Shown here one piece after another: positions 9,548 to 16,890 of a stretch of 24,447 nt of DNA (positions within the stretch are counted from its first letter, which is position 1; every line of letters begins with the position of its first letter). The notes below the pieces were generated by a model that saw nothing but the letters and a program-made list of their open reading frames with translations, made no database searches and was not told where the DNA came from. A program made the translations under genes and the position numbers. This stretch comes from an uncultured Dysosmobacter sp. (GTDB lineage Bacteria > Bacillota > Clostridia > Oscillospirales > Oscillospiraceae), in the NCBI GenBank assembly GCA_934504065.1, contig CAKSVQ010000019.1, positions 1 through 24,447 on the forward strand, written 5' to 3'.

Positions 9548-10369
9548 ATGAGACAGTTTATTGATGTAACGGGCAAGACCGAGGACGAGGCCATCAGCAA
9601 AGCGCTGGCGCAGCTGGGCCTTGACCGGGACGATGTGTCCGTTGAGATTTTGGAGCGCGCTAAATCCGGTTTTCTTGGGCTGGGAAGCTGCCCGGCCAAG
9701 GTGCGCGTGAGCTATGGCGACGAAGAGGAGCCCGCCCCGGTGGAAGTGAAGAAGCCGGAGCCCCGCCCTGCCGTGGAGAAGAAGCCCGCCATTGAAAAGC
9801 GTCCGGAGCGTCCGGCAAGAGCCGAGCGTCCCCAGCGGACGGAGCGGGTGGAAAAGACAGAGAGAGCCGAAAAGCCCGCCCCGGCGCAGACGCTGGGTGA
9901 GGAAGTGAACGACGAGAAGGCGCAGGCCATCCGCACCTTCCTCACCGGACTGCTGGCCCAGATGGAAAGTGAAGCTGCCATCAAGGTCTATCAGCCGGAA
10001 AAGGGCCGCTATAAGGTCATTCTGGAGGGGCAGAATCTGGGCGGTCTTATCGGCCGCCGAGGCGAGACGCTGGATGCCATCCAGCAGCTCACCAGCTACT
10101 CCGTCAACCGCACCGGGGGCCGCGTCCGCGTGCAGCTGGACGCCGAGGGCTACCGGGACAAGCGGGAGCAGAGCCTGCAGCACCTTGCCAACAAGGTGGC
10201 CGGAAAGGTGGTTAAGTACCGCCGTAGCGTCACGCTGGAGCCCATGAACGCCTATGAGCGCCATGTGATCCACACGGCCTTGCAGGATGTGCCCGGTGTG
10301 ACCACGTACTCCACAGGCGTGGACCCCAACCGCCGCGTCATCGTGGCGTATGATCGGGATAAAAAGTAA
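9548..10369 (+). CDS. jag: Jag/KhpB RNA-binding protein (Jag_N-KH-R3H)
   Basis: Cytoplasmic RNA-binding protein (Jag, also KhpB or EloR) tied to cell elongation and division in Firmicutes. 273 residues in three parts: the N-terminal Jag_N domain (1-52, ending KSGFLGLG), a long disordered Glu/Lys/Arg/Pro linker (about 58-120, with repeated RPERP and VEKTERAEK units), then a KH domain with GRRG in GGLIGRRGETLDAIQ, and a C-terminal R3H domain with the Arg-x3-His core in YERHVIH. It closes the rpmH-to-jag block; a strong terminator follows seven bases after the stop. Confidence 0.94.
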   Translation: MRQFIDVTGKTEDEAISKALAQLGLDRDDVSVEILERAKSGFLGLGSCPAKVRVSYGDEEEPAPVEVKKPEPRPAVEKKPAIEKRPERPARAERPQRTERVEKTERAEKPAPAQTLGEEVNDEKAQAIRTFLTGLLAQMESEAAIKVYQPEKGRYKVILEGQNLGGLIGRRGETLDAIQQLTSYSVNRTGGRVRVQLDAEGYRDKREQSLQHLANKVAGKVVKYRRSVTLEPMNAYERHVIHTALQDVPGVTTYSTGVDPNRRVIVAYDRDKK

Positions 10370-10375
10370 AAAAGA

Positions 10376-10410
10376 ATGGGAGACAGCTTTCGCCGTCTCC
10401 CATCTTTTTT
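10376..10410 (+). terminator. Terminator after jag
   Basis: ATGGGAGAC (10376-10384) pairs with GTCTCCCAT (10395-10403), followed by a C and six T residues. It ends the rpmH-rnpA-yidD-yidC-jag transcript. Confidence 0.9.
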
Positions 10411-10418
10411 ATACGCTG

Positions 10419-10439
10419 TGTGGAAAATTCTGCGGATAA
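10419..10439 (-). promoter_or_regulatory. Pair of DnaA-box-like sites downstream of jag
   Basis: TGTGGAAAA at 10419-10427 (TTTTCCACA on minus) and TGCGGATAA at 10431-10439 (one mismatch to TTATCCACA on minus) lie three bases apart between two terminators. Similar spacing to clustered DnaA boxes suggests binding, but nothing here proves it. Confidence 0.4.
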
Positions 10440-10442
10440 ATG

Positions 10443-10481
10443 AAAAAGGCGGAGCGCTGTTTTAAAGACAGTCTTCGCCTT
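10443..10481 (-). terminator. Terminator of the XRE regulator gene
   Basis: AAGGCG and CGCCTT (10446-10451 with 10476-10481) with inner CTGT/ACAG form a stem flanked by A5 on the left and a T-rich run on the right. Read on minus it ends in TTTTT and overlaps the XRE stop codon; it could also work on plus. Confidence 0.75.
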
Positions 10482-10698
10482 ATTTTTTTGCTTCTGTTTC
10501 GCCGGATTCGACAAACTCCATGACCTCGCCGACGGTGCAGTGCAAAAGCGTGCAGAGCTGGTTGATGGTATTGGTGGATACGCTGTTGCCTTTTCTGATG
10601 GAATAATATGTGGCGCGGGAGAACCCCATCTGCTCCAGGCGGTAAGAGGTCACGCCTTTCTTTTTCATGGTTTCAAACAGTGGCGCGTAGCTGATCAT
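10480..10698 (-). CDS. Small XRE-family helix-turn-helix regulator
   Basis: A 72-residue Cro/CI-type DNA-binding protein. The helix-turn-helix spans about 10-55: MKKKGVTSYRLEQMGFSRAT, then YYSIRKGNSVSTNTINQLCTLL, ending with HCTVGEVMEFV, typical of the YozG-like single-domain XRE regulators. The start chosen is ATG 10698, which gives the canonical domain beginning; a longer reading adds unrelated residues from the divergent promoter region. It is transcribed away from the unknown gene at 10816 across a 117-base AT-rich gap that contains a candidate operator, so autoregulation and control of the neighbour are likely. The target is unknown. Confidence 0.85.
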   Translation of the reverse strand: MISYAPLFETMKKKGVTSYRLEQMGFSRATYYSIRKGNSVSTNTINQLCTLLHCTVGEVMEFVESGETEAKK

Positions 10699-10746
10699 TG
10701 TAAACCCCGAATATCTACATACTTCATGATTCAGTATAAGTTGTAC

Positions 10747-10764
10747 ACATATCATTGAATATGT
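10747..10764. promoter_or_regulatory. Candidate operator in the XRE divergent region
   Basis: The inverted repeat ACATAT-cattga-ATATGT (6-bp arms) overlaps the -35 element TTGAAT of the rightward promoter. Placement is what is expected for an XRE repressor site. Assignment to the adjacent regulator is inference. Confidence 0.5.
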
Positions 10765-10783
10765 ATGAATATCCGAGTATAAT
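10755..10783 (+). promoter_or_regulatory. Predicted promoter of the 75-residue unknown gene
   Basis: TTGAAT (10755-10760), 17-base spacer, perfect TATAAT (10778-10783). The expected start is about 25 bases before the ATG at 10816. The -35 lies inside the candidate operator. Confidence 0.75.
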
Positions 10784-10815
10784 TGGGCGCGAAAAACAGA
10801 AAATAGGGGGACTGT

Positions 10816-11043
10816 ATGGCAAACTACAAGAAAATGTACGCCGTACTTTGTGGCGCTGTAGATGATGCGATTGGCGAACTGAATCAGTTTCCCTTTGCGT
10901 ATGGCACCATACAAAAACTGCAAGACGCACTTTATTGCGCGGAGGAAATTTACATCGATACCAGCCTATATGCGGTGGATCAGAAAGAAAAGCAGAAAGT
11001 TGTTGAACTGAAATTAGATCATGCTTCCGTAGATGAAAATTAA
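10816..11043 (+). CDS. Small protein of unknown function next to XRE regulator
   Basis: A 75-residue soluble acidic protein beginning MANYKKMYAVLCGAVDDAIGEL. I do not assign a function. It looks all-helical, with two predicted amphipathic helices (about 4-22 and 28-50) and a charged tail (KEKQKVVELKLDHASVDEN), and has no signal peptide or membrane segment. Similar short MxNYxxMYxxL openings are seen in uncharacterised proteins of Clostridia and their mobile elements. ATG 10816 follows AGGGGG by five bases. Codon and base use are visibly more A/T-rich than the surrounding core genes, consistent with later acquisition together with the divergent regulator. Confidence 0.75.
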   Translation: MANYKKMYAVLCGAVDDAIGELNQFPFAYGTIQKLQDALYCAEEIYIDTSLYAVDQKEKQKVVELKLDHASVDEN

Positions 11044-11081
11044 CATAGTTTTATGTGTTGTGGAAAAAATGCGGCCATGGC

Positions 11082-11110
11082 ACAAACTTTTTGCCCCGGC
11101 GGTGCGTCTA
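11082..11110 (+). promoter_or_regulatory. Candidate ECF-type autoregulated promoter
   Basis: ACAAAC (11082-11087), 17-base spacer, CGTCTA (11105-11110) resembles the Bacillus ECF consensus TGAAAC-N16/17-CGTC. The implied start lies about 30 bases before the sigma factor ATG. Autoregulation by the encoded sigma factor is the usual arrangement, but it is inferred here. Confidence 0.45.
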
Positions 11111-11145
11111 TTTTACAGAAAACAAAAGGGGGAAGCGAAAGACCC

Positions 11146-11625
11146 ATGCAGGAAGAGATGTTGATCCGTTTTCTTGTGGAAAATCAGGAGCGGTTTTACC
11201 GTCTGGCATACAGCTATCTTGGCAGCCGGGAAGAGGCCTTGGATGCGGTGCAGTCCGCTGTCTGCAAGGCACTGGAAAAGCAGGACAGCTTAAGAGAGCC
11301 GGGGGCGATGCACACCTGGTTTTACCGCATTTTAGTGAATATATGCACGGATATGCTGCGGCGGCGCAGGTGGTTTGCGCCCATTTCGGCGGACGAGCTG
11401 GACCGGGGCGCGTATGAAGACCCACTGCCGGACGACGAAATGGAGGGCAGGCTATCCGCCCTGCCGCCGGAGGTACAGACCGTGATCCGGCTGCGGTTTT
11501 ACGAGGACCTGAGCCTGAAGGAGATCGCCGAGATCACCGGGGACCCCCTCAGCCGGGTGAAAAACCGCCTCTATTCTGGATTGAAAAAGCTGAGAGTTTC
11601 CATAGAAAGTGAGGAATCCATATGA
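11146..11625 (+). CDS. ECF-type RNA polymerase sigma factor, SigV-like
   Basis: A 159-residue extracytoplasmic-function sigma factor. Region 2 spans about 8-75 (FLVENQERFYRLAYSYLGSREEALDAVQSA, with the core-binding and -10 helices and WFYRILVNICTDMLRRRR). Region 4 spans about 100-152 (LPPEVQTVIRLRFYEDLSLKEIAEI, then SRVKNRLYSGLKKLR). ATG 11146 gives the usual beginning; longer reading to 11053 adds unconserved sequence, and ATG 11158 is an alternative. Its stop overlaps the next gene by four bases, which couples it to an RsiV-like anti-sigma factor. That pairing suggests a SigV-like role in envelope or lysozyme stress; sequence alone does not fix the ECF subgroup. Confidence 0.9.
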   Translation: MQEEMLIRFLVENQERFYRLAYSYLGSREEALDAVQSAVCKALEKQDSLREPGAMHTWFYRILVNICTDMLRRRRWFAPISADELDRGAYEDPLPDDEMEGRLSALPPEVQTVIRLRFYEDLSLKEIAEITGDPLSRVKNRLYSGLKKLRVSIESEESI

Positions 11626-12470
11626 ATGAACTGAATGAAGCCAAGGCGCGTTACACATCCGCGGAAATCCCGGCAGAGCTGAATAAGAGGGTACAGGAGG
11701 GCATCCGGCAGGGACAACGGAAGCATCGAAAGTACGTGGCCGCGCGGATTTGGAAGCGCACGGCGCTGAGCATGGCGGCCTGTCTTGCGCTGGCAGTGGC
11801 GGGGCTGAACGTAAGTCCTACGCTGGCCCGAGCCGCCGAGGAGGTCCCGGTGCTGGGGGGACTTTTCCGGGTGCTGACCTTCCGCCAGTACGAGGATGAC
11901 AGCGGTGACTATGTGCTCCACGTCACCCAGCCCGCCGTAAGCGGGACGGCCAATGCGGAAAAAATCAACGCGGAGATTCAAAAGCGGGTAGAAGCGCGTG
12001 TGGAAGAGGGCAAGCAGCTGGTGCAGGAGAGCAAAGACGCCTTTTTTGCCACCGGAGGCACCAACGAGGAGTGGGCCCAGCGGGACAAGGCGGACATCAC
12101 GGTCACCTATGAGATCAAGTCCCAGACGGAGGAACGGGTCTCTTTTCTGGTGGACAGCTATATCAACGCCGGATTTTCCAATGAAGAGCAGTATTATTAC
12201 AATCTGGACCTTGCCGACGGCCATGAGCTGACCCTTGCCGATGTGCTGGGGGAGGACTGGGTGCAGCGGTGCAATGATTCCATCCGTGCCCAGATGGCCG
12301 ACGCAGAGGACCCCAGCGTCTATTTTGACGAGAGCATGGGCGGCTTTACCACGGTGGACGAATCCACCCAGTTCTATCTCAATGAAGCGGGGCAGGCCGT
12401 GGTGGTGTTCCCCCGGGCCACGGTGGCCATCGGCGCCATGGGCATTGTGGAATTTGTGATCGGGGACTGA
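11622..12470 (+). CDS. RsiV-like anti-sigma factor with DUF4163/DUF3298
   Basis: Single-pass membrane protein of 282 residues. The cytoplasmic N-terminus (1-43) carries IPAELNKRVQEGI, where the sigma factor would bind. A membrane segment at about 47-64 is followed by SPTLARA, an AxA signal-peptidase-like site at 69-71, then PVLGGLFRVLTFRQY. The extracellular part matches DUF4163 (about 85-165) and DUF3298 (about 180-275), the architecture of B. subtilis RsiV, which binds lysozyme and is then cleaved by signal peptidase to release SigV. Overlap with the sigma gene (ATGA) and GTGAGGA at the start support coupling. Lysozyme sensing is an inference from architecture. Confidence 0.85.
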   Translation: MNELNEAKARYTSAEIPAELNKRVQEGIRQGQRKHRKYVAARIWKRTALSMAACLALAVAGLNVSPTLARAAEEVPVLGGLFRVLTFRQYEDDSGDYVLHVTQPAVSGTANAEKINAEIQKRVEARVEEGKQLVQESKDAFFATGGTNEEWAQRDKADITVTYEIKSQTEERVSFLVDSYINAGFSNEEQYYYNLDLADGHELTLADVLGEDWVQRCNDSIRAQMADAEDPSVYFDESMGGFTTVDESTQFYLNEAGQAVVVFPRATVAIGAMGIVEFVIGD

Positions 12471-12496
12471 AAAGGGCCGGAACTTCCCCATTTTTC

Positions 12497-12525
12497 TTGA
12501 CATTGTGGAAAATTCGTGATATGCT
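12497..12525 (+). promoter_or_regulatory. Predicted promoter of glyQS T-box transcript
   Basis: Perfect TTGACA (12497-12502), 17-base spacer, TATGCT (12520-12525) preceded by TGA (extended -10). The spacer contains the DnaA-box-like 9-mer TGTGGAAAA at 12504-12512, between the two hexamers. Confidence 0.85.
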
Positions 12526-12529
12526 CCCA

Positions 12530-12764
12530 ACAGAAAAGGCAGCGACAGGGAAGTCCCCTTGTCCCCGCGTGAAGAGAGGGAGCGGCTGGTGAAAGCTCCC
12601 CCGGGGAAGATGGGATGGCGCCCTTGAGCCGTGAAGCGGAAATGCTTTGCCGGACCCCGCCGTTATCCGGGAACGAAGTGCGTATCAGCCAGATACGAAT
12701 TCAGGTGGAACCACGGGTTTATTTGAACTCGCCCTGAGCCGAACATCGGCTCAGGGCGTTTTTT
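12530..12764 (+). ncRNA. Glycine T-box riboswitch upstream of glyQS
   Basis: Leader that senses uncharged tRNA-Gly and lets transcription continue into glyQS. Seen directly: a long stem I region with GAAGAGAGGGAGC and GGTGAAAGCTCCC, the antiterminator T-box core AGGTGGAACCACG at 12703-12715, and a perfect 13-bp terminator (12730-12742 with 12746-12758) followed by six T residues. GCCGTTATCC and GAACGAAGTGCG just before the T-box are frequent T-box companions. The GGC at 12617-12619 is a candidate specifier codon for glycine, but the loop was not folded, so this detail is uncertain. Identity is backed by the downstream gene. Confidence 0.93.
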
Positions 12765-12829
12765 CACGTTTTTTGTCCCTTTTGTGGAAAACTTCTTGAG
12801 CCAGAACCAAACGAAAAGGAGTTATCGAC

Positions 12830-14251
12830 ATGAAGAACAACGAAAAGACCATGGAAAAAATCGTGGCCCTGTGCAAAAACCGGGGCTTCATCTTCGCCGG
12901 AAGCGAAATTTACGGCGGCCTTGCCAACACGTGGGACTACGGCCCCCTTGGCGTGGAGCTGAAGAACAATGTGAAGAAGGCATGGTGGAAGAAGTTCGTG
13001 CAGGAAAACCCCTATAACGTGGGACAGGACGCCGCCATTTTGATGAACCCCCAGACGTGGGTCGCCTCCGGCCACCTGGGCGGCTTCTCCGACCCGCTGA
13101 TGGACTGCAAGGAGTGCAAGGAGCGCTTCCGGGCCGACAAGCTGATCGAGGATTTCTGCGCCGAGCAGAACATCACGCTGGAAAAGCCTAGCGACGCGTT
13201 CGCCCAGCAGGAAATGGCCGCGTTCATTGAGGACCATCAGGTTCCCTGCCCCTCCTGCGGCAAGCACAACTTCACCGACATCCGCCAGTTCAACCTGATG
13301 TTCAAGACCTTCCAGGGTGTTACCGAGGACGCGAAAAACACCGTTTACCTCCGCCCCGAAACGGCGCAGGGCATCTTTGTCAACTTCAACAATGTCCAGC
13401 GCACCACCCGCCGCAAGCTGCCCTTCGGCGTGTGCCAGATTGGCAAGTCCTTCCGCAACGAGATCACCCCGGGCAACTTCACCTTCCGCACCCGGGAGTT
13501 TGAGCAGATGGAGCTGGAGTTCTTCTGCAAGCCCGGCACTGATCTGGAGTGGTTTAACTACTGGCGCTCCTTCTGCCACGACTGGCTGCTGAACCTGAAC
13601 ATGAAGGACGAGCACCTGCGCCTGCGCGACCACGAGCCGGAGGAGCTGTGCTTCTATTCCAAGGCAACCACCGACTTTGAGTTCCTGTTCCCCTTCGGCT
13701 GGGGCGAGCTGTGGGGCGTGGCCGACCGCACGGATTACGATCTGACCCAGCATCAGAAGACCTCCGGCGTGGACATGACCTATTTCGATCAGGAGAGCAA
13801 CGAGCACTATATCCCCTATGTGGTGGAGCCCTCCCTCGGCGCCGACCGCGTGGTGCTGGCATTTTTGGTGGAGGCCTACGACGAGGAGGTCGTGGACGAG
13901 GCCAAGAACGATGTGCGCGTGGTGATGCACTTCCATCCCGCGCTGGCCCCCTTCAAGGTGGCCGTGCTGCCCCTGAGCAAGAAGCTCAGCGAAAAGGCCC
14001 GGGAGATTCAGGCCGACCTTTCCAAGGAGTGGATGGTGGACTTTGACGAGACCGGGTCCATCGGCAAGCGCTATCGCCGGGAGGACGAGATCGGCACGCC
14101 GTACTGCGTGACGGTGGACTTTGACACCGTGGGCGACGCGGAGAAGGAAGGCGACGGCTGTGTCACCGTCCGCGACCGCGACACCATGGAGCAGGTGCGC
14201 ATGCCCATCTCTGAACTGAGGAACTACCTGCGGGAGAAGCTGGCCTACTAA
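12830..14251 (+). CDS. glyQS: Glycyl-tRNA synthetase, single-chain class II type
   Basis: Joins glycine to tRNA-Gly in the cytoplasm. This 473-residue enzyme is the dimeric eukaryote/Gram-positive type, not the alpha2-beta2 type of E. coli. The N-terminus ([24 protein letters not shown]) is canonical. A zinc-finger-like insertion has CKEC near 93 and CPSC near 140. Motif 2 is [19 protein letters not shown] (about 208-226), motif 3 is [14 protein letters not shown] (about 333-346), and an anticodon-binding domain fills about 365-470. ATG 12830 follows AAAGGAG. Expression is governed by the upstream T-box, and a hairpin follows the stop. Confidence 0.97.
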   Translation: MKNNEKTMEKIVALCKNRGFIFAGSEIYGGLANTWDYGPLGVELKNNVKKAWWKKFVQENPYNVGQDAAILMNPQTWVASGHLGGFSDPLMDCKECKERFRADKLIEDFCAEQNITLEKPSDAFAQQEMAAFIEDHQVPCPSCGKHNFTDIRQFNLMFKTFQGVTEDAKNTVYLRPETAQGIFVNFNNVQRTTRRKLPFGVCQIGKSFRNEITPGNFTFRTREFEQMELEFFCKPGTDLEWFNYWRSFCHDWLLNLNMKDEHLRLRDHEPEELCFYSKATTDFEFLFPFGWGELWGVADRTDYDLTQHQKTSGVDMTYFDQESNEHYIPYVVEPSLGADRVVLAFLVEAYDEEVVDEAKNDVRVVMHFHPALAPFKVAVLPLSKKLSEKAREIQADLSKEWMVDFDETGSIGKRYRREDEIGTPYCVTVDFDTVGDAEKEGDGCVTVRDRDTMEQVRMPISELRNYLREKLAY

Positions 14252-14264
14252 GCAATGCACATAT

Positions 14265-14293
14265 AAACGCCGCCCTGTAAAAGGGCGGCGTTT
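14265..14293 (+). terminator. Terminator after glyQS
   Basis: AAACGCCGCCCT (14265-14276) pairs with AGGGCGGCGTTT (14282-14293) around a 5-base loop. The T-run is only three residues, so termination may be partial. Confidence 0.7.
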
Positions 14294-14336
14294 GTGTGCC
14301 GGGGCAGGTCGGAATTTCAACAATTTTGGAAAGGAT

Positions 14337-15299
14337 GTGGAAAAAACGGAGAATCTGATATTCAGCCTGAACGCCACCGTTCCGGTTTTCCTCATGATGG
14401 TGCTGGGCTATGTGCTGCGGCGGAAGACCAGTCTGGTGAGCGAGAGCTTTGCCAACAGCCTGAACGCGGTGGTGTTCAAGGTGGCGCTGCCTGTGCAGCT
14501 GTTCAAAAACCTGTCCGGCGAGGATTTTTACGCCGTGTGGGACGGCGGGCTGGTGCTATTCTGTTTTCTGGTTTCTCTGGCGTCCATTTTGCTTTTGCTG
14601 GGACTGTCCTTCCTTTTGAAAGACCGATCCATGCAGGCGGAGTTTGTCCAGTCCGGCTACCGGGCAAGTCAGGCGCTGTTGGGCGTGGCGCTGCTGCAAA
14701 ATATCTATAACGGCGAGGCCAGCGGCGGCCCGTTGGCGCTGGTGCTTATCGGCGCGGTGCCGCTTTACAACGTGGCGGCGGTGCTGCTTTTAACGCTGCT
14801 GGCCCCCGGCGGGCACTTGGACGGCAAGACCGTCAAGAAAGCGGCGAAGGGCATTGTCACCAATCCCATCATTCTGGGCATTGCCGTGGGACTTGCATGG
14901 TCGCTGCTGCGGCTGGACCAGCCAGTGATCCTCCAGCGGACGGTCTCCAGTCTGGCCGCCACGGCCACCCCCATGGGTCTTCTGGCGCTGGGCGCGTCCA
15001 TCGACATGAAAAAGGTACTGGGCTGCTGGAAGCCCACGGTGGTGTGCACCTTCTTCAAGCTGATCTTCTTCGTGGTGCTGTTCTTGCCGCTGGCTGTGAA
15101 GCTGGGCTACCGGGGGGAGACGCTGACTTCCATTTTCATCATGCTGGGCTCGCCCCTGACGGTGAGCAGCTTCACCATGGCCCGCAGCATGGGGCACGAC
15201 GGCACGCTCAGCGCGGGCAGCGTGATGCTCAGCACCATCTGCGCGGCGTTTACCTTCACCTTCTGGCTGTATCTGCTGCGGACGCTGGCACTGATTTAA
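14337..15299 (+). CDS. AEC-family (auxin efflux carrier type) permease
   Basis: Integral membrane protein, about 320 residues, with roughly ten hydrophobic segments in two halves, typical of the AEC/BART family that includes malate and malonate permeases. The first span (ATVPVFLMMVLGYVLRR) and the conserved half-way pattern NPIILGIAVGLAWSLL, then LGASIDMKK match. The substrate cannot be read from sequence. GTG 14337 is preferred because the family begins at this point, although GGAAAGG lies close to it; upstream in-frame TTG 14292 is in the terminator and is unlikely. It overlaps a TGTGGAAAA 9-mer at its start. It lies between glyQS and a purine permease. Confidence 0.8.
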   Translation: MEKTENLIFSLNATVPVFLMMVLGYVLRRKTSLVSESFANSLNAVVFKVALPVQLFKNLSGEDFYAVWDGGLVLFCFLVSLASILLLLGLSFLLKDRSMQAEFVQSGYRASQALLGVALLQNIYNGEASGGPLALVLIGAVPLYNVAAVLLLTLLAPGGHLDGKTVKKAAKGIVTNPIILGIAVGLAWSLLRLDQPVILQRTVSSLAATATPMGLLALGASIDMKKVLGCWKPTVVCTFFKLIFFVVLFLPLAVKLGYRGETLTSIFIMLGSPLTVSSFTMARSMGHDGTLSAGSVMLSTICAAFTFTFWLYLLRTLALI

Positions 15300-15311
15300 T
15301 GGAATTTTGAC

Positions 15312-15337
15312 CCGGTATTCTTTTGAAAGAATACCGG
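15312..15337. other. Perfect hairpin after the AEC permease gene
   Basis: CCGGTATTCTTT and AAAGAATACCGG form a 12-bp inverted repeat with a 2-base centre. No T-run follows directly, but an A5GGT/ACCT5 mini-stem ending in T follows at about 15345-15362. It may act as a terminator or stability element. Confidence 0.5.
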
Positions 15338-15388
15338 AAACAACAAAAAAGGTGTACCTTTTTCAACGAATTGCTATTGCGGTTTGTC

Positions 15389-15417
15389 TTGCCAAACAGG
15401 GCAAAATCCCATATTAT
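15389..15417 (+). promoter_or_regulatory. Predicted promoter of purine permease gene
   Basis: TTGCCA (15389-15394), 17-base spacer, TATTAT (15412-15417). The start is expected about 40 bases before the permease ATG at 15467. The short leader leaves no room for a purine riboswitch. Confidence 0.65.
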
Positions 15418-15466
15418 ACAAGTAGGGACCCTGTTTTCCAAAAACTAAAAAGGGAGAGAGGAAGTT

Positions 15467-16888
15467 ATGGAAAATCTGTTTAAGCTCCGTGAAAACGGAA
15501 CCACAGTCCGCACAGAGATCCTTGCGGGACTGACCACCTTCATGACCATGGCGTACATCATCGCGCTGAACCCCAACCTGCTGACAGGCTTTGACGTGGG
15601 CTCCGCGCTGTGGAACGGCGTGTTCATGGCCACCTGCATTGCCTCGGCCATCGCCATGTTCTGCATGGCGTTTCTGGCCAACAAGCCCTTTGCGCTGGCC
15701 CCCGGCATGGGCCTGAACAGCTTTTTCGCCGTGGTGGTGGGCAATGTGGCCGGAATGACCGGAATGACCTATGTTGCCAGCTTTCAGGCGGCGCTGGTCA
15801 TCATTCTGGTGGAGGGCATTGTGTTCATCATCCTGTCCGTCCTCAACATCCGGGAAAAAATCGTGGACGCCATCCCTCTGGGTGTGCGGCTGGGCATCGC
15901 TCCGGCTATCGGACTGATGCTGCTGAACATCGGCCTTGGCTCCAATGCGGGTGTGTATTCCGAGACCGGCGGCCCGTTCTATGCCATGCGTGACTTCTTC
16001 GGCGCACTGACGCCCAGCGTGGCGCAGAACACCATGGGCTCCGGCTATGCCGCCACCGTGCTCACGGTGGTGACGATGTTCGTGGGTCTGTTCGTCATCG
16101 TGATCCTTGCCAAAAAGGGCGTGAAGGCCGCCGTGCTGCTGGGCATGCTGGTGGCGTCCATCGTATACTGGATCGGCGATGCGGTGTTTTTGGGTGCGAA
16201 TCCCTTTGCGTCTCTGGCCACTGCTTCCTTCGCGCCGCCCTTTGCCGACATGATGGAGACCACCTTCTTCAAGTTCAACTTCTCCGGCTTCCTGCAGATT
16301 GGCTGGTTTACTGCTGTGACCCTGATCATCACCTTCTGCATGATCGATATGTTCGATACCATCGGCACGCTGGTGGGTACTGCTTCTCGGGCGGGCATGG
16401 TGGACAAGGAGGGCAATATGCCCAACATGAAGGAAGCCCTGCTGTCTGATGCCATCGGCACCGTGGCAGGCGCCTGCTGCGGTACCTCCACCGTCACTAC
16501 CTTCGTGGAGTCCGCTTCCGGCGTGGAGGCTGGCGGCCGCACGGGTCTCACCGCCCTGACCACCGGAATTCTGTTCCTCGCCTGCATCTTCATCGCCCCT
16601 GTGGCGGCCATCATTCCCGCCGCAGCCACCTCTGCCGCGCTGATCTACGTGGGCATTTTGATGCTGATGGGCCTGAAGAACGTGGACTTTGACGATCTGG
16701 ACCAGATGGTGCCTGTGGCGCTGATGCTCATTGGTATGCCCATCTCCGGCTCTATCGGCCATGCCATTGGTCTGGGCCTGATCTCCTACACCGTCATCAA
16801 GGTGTTCAGCGGCAAGGCCAAAGAGGTCTCGGTGCTGACCTATGTGATCTCGGCCCTGTTCCTCATCAAGTTCTTCCTCATCGTGTAA
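15467..16888 (+). CDS. NCS2-family purine permease (AzgA/PbuG type)
   Basis: Proton-linked nucleobase importer, probably for hypoxanthine, guanine or adenine. 473 residues with 13 or 14 hydrophobic segments. The AzgA-group signature opens the protein (TTVRTEILAGLTTFMTMAYI), with the conserved ALAPGMGLNSFFA near 75 and GTSTVTTFVESASGVEAGGRTGLTAL near 345. These are features of the hypoxanthine-guanine permeases PbuG and GhxP rather than xanthine or uracil carriers. ATG 15467 follows GAGAGAGGAAG. It has its own promoter and ends before the repeat-filled gap, facing the SDR gene convergently. Confidence 0.9.
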   Translation: MENLFKLRENGTTVRTEILAGLTTFMTMAYIIALNPNLLTGFDVGSALWNGVFMATCIASAIAMFCMAFLANKPFALAPGMGLNSFFAVVVGNVAGMTGMTYVASFQAALVIILVEGIVFIILSVLNIREKIVDAIPLGVRLGIAPAIGLMLLNIGLGSNAGVYSETGGPFYAMRDFFGALTPSVAQNTMGSGYAATVLTVVTMFVGLFVIVILAKKGVKAAVLLGMLVASIVYWIGDAVFLGANPFASLATASFAPPFADMMETTFFKFNFSGFLQIGWFTAVTLIITFCMIDMFDTIGTLVGTASRAGMVDKEGNMPNMKEALLSDAIGTVAGACCGTSTVTTFVESASGVEAGGRTGLTALTTGILFLACIFIAPVAAIIPAAATSAALIYVGILMLMGLKNVDFDDLDQMVPVALMLIGMPISGSIGHAIGLGLISYTVIKVFSGKAKEVSVLTYVISALFLIKFFLIV

Positions 16889-16890
16889 TT

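Noticed and set aside
12530..12764. Other riboswitch classes for the glyQS leader (glycine aptamer)
   Set aside because: The AGGTGGAACCACG core and terminator placement are specific to T-box leaders; no glycine aptamer core seen.
12764..14395. 543-codon minus-strand frame over glyQS
   Set aside because: Shadow of glyQS; the plus frame has all synthetase motifs, T-box and ribosome site.
15418..15466. Purine riboswitch upstream of the purine permease
   Set aside because: Promoter-to-start distance leaves about 40 bases, too short for the aptamer, and no conserved loops are seen.
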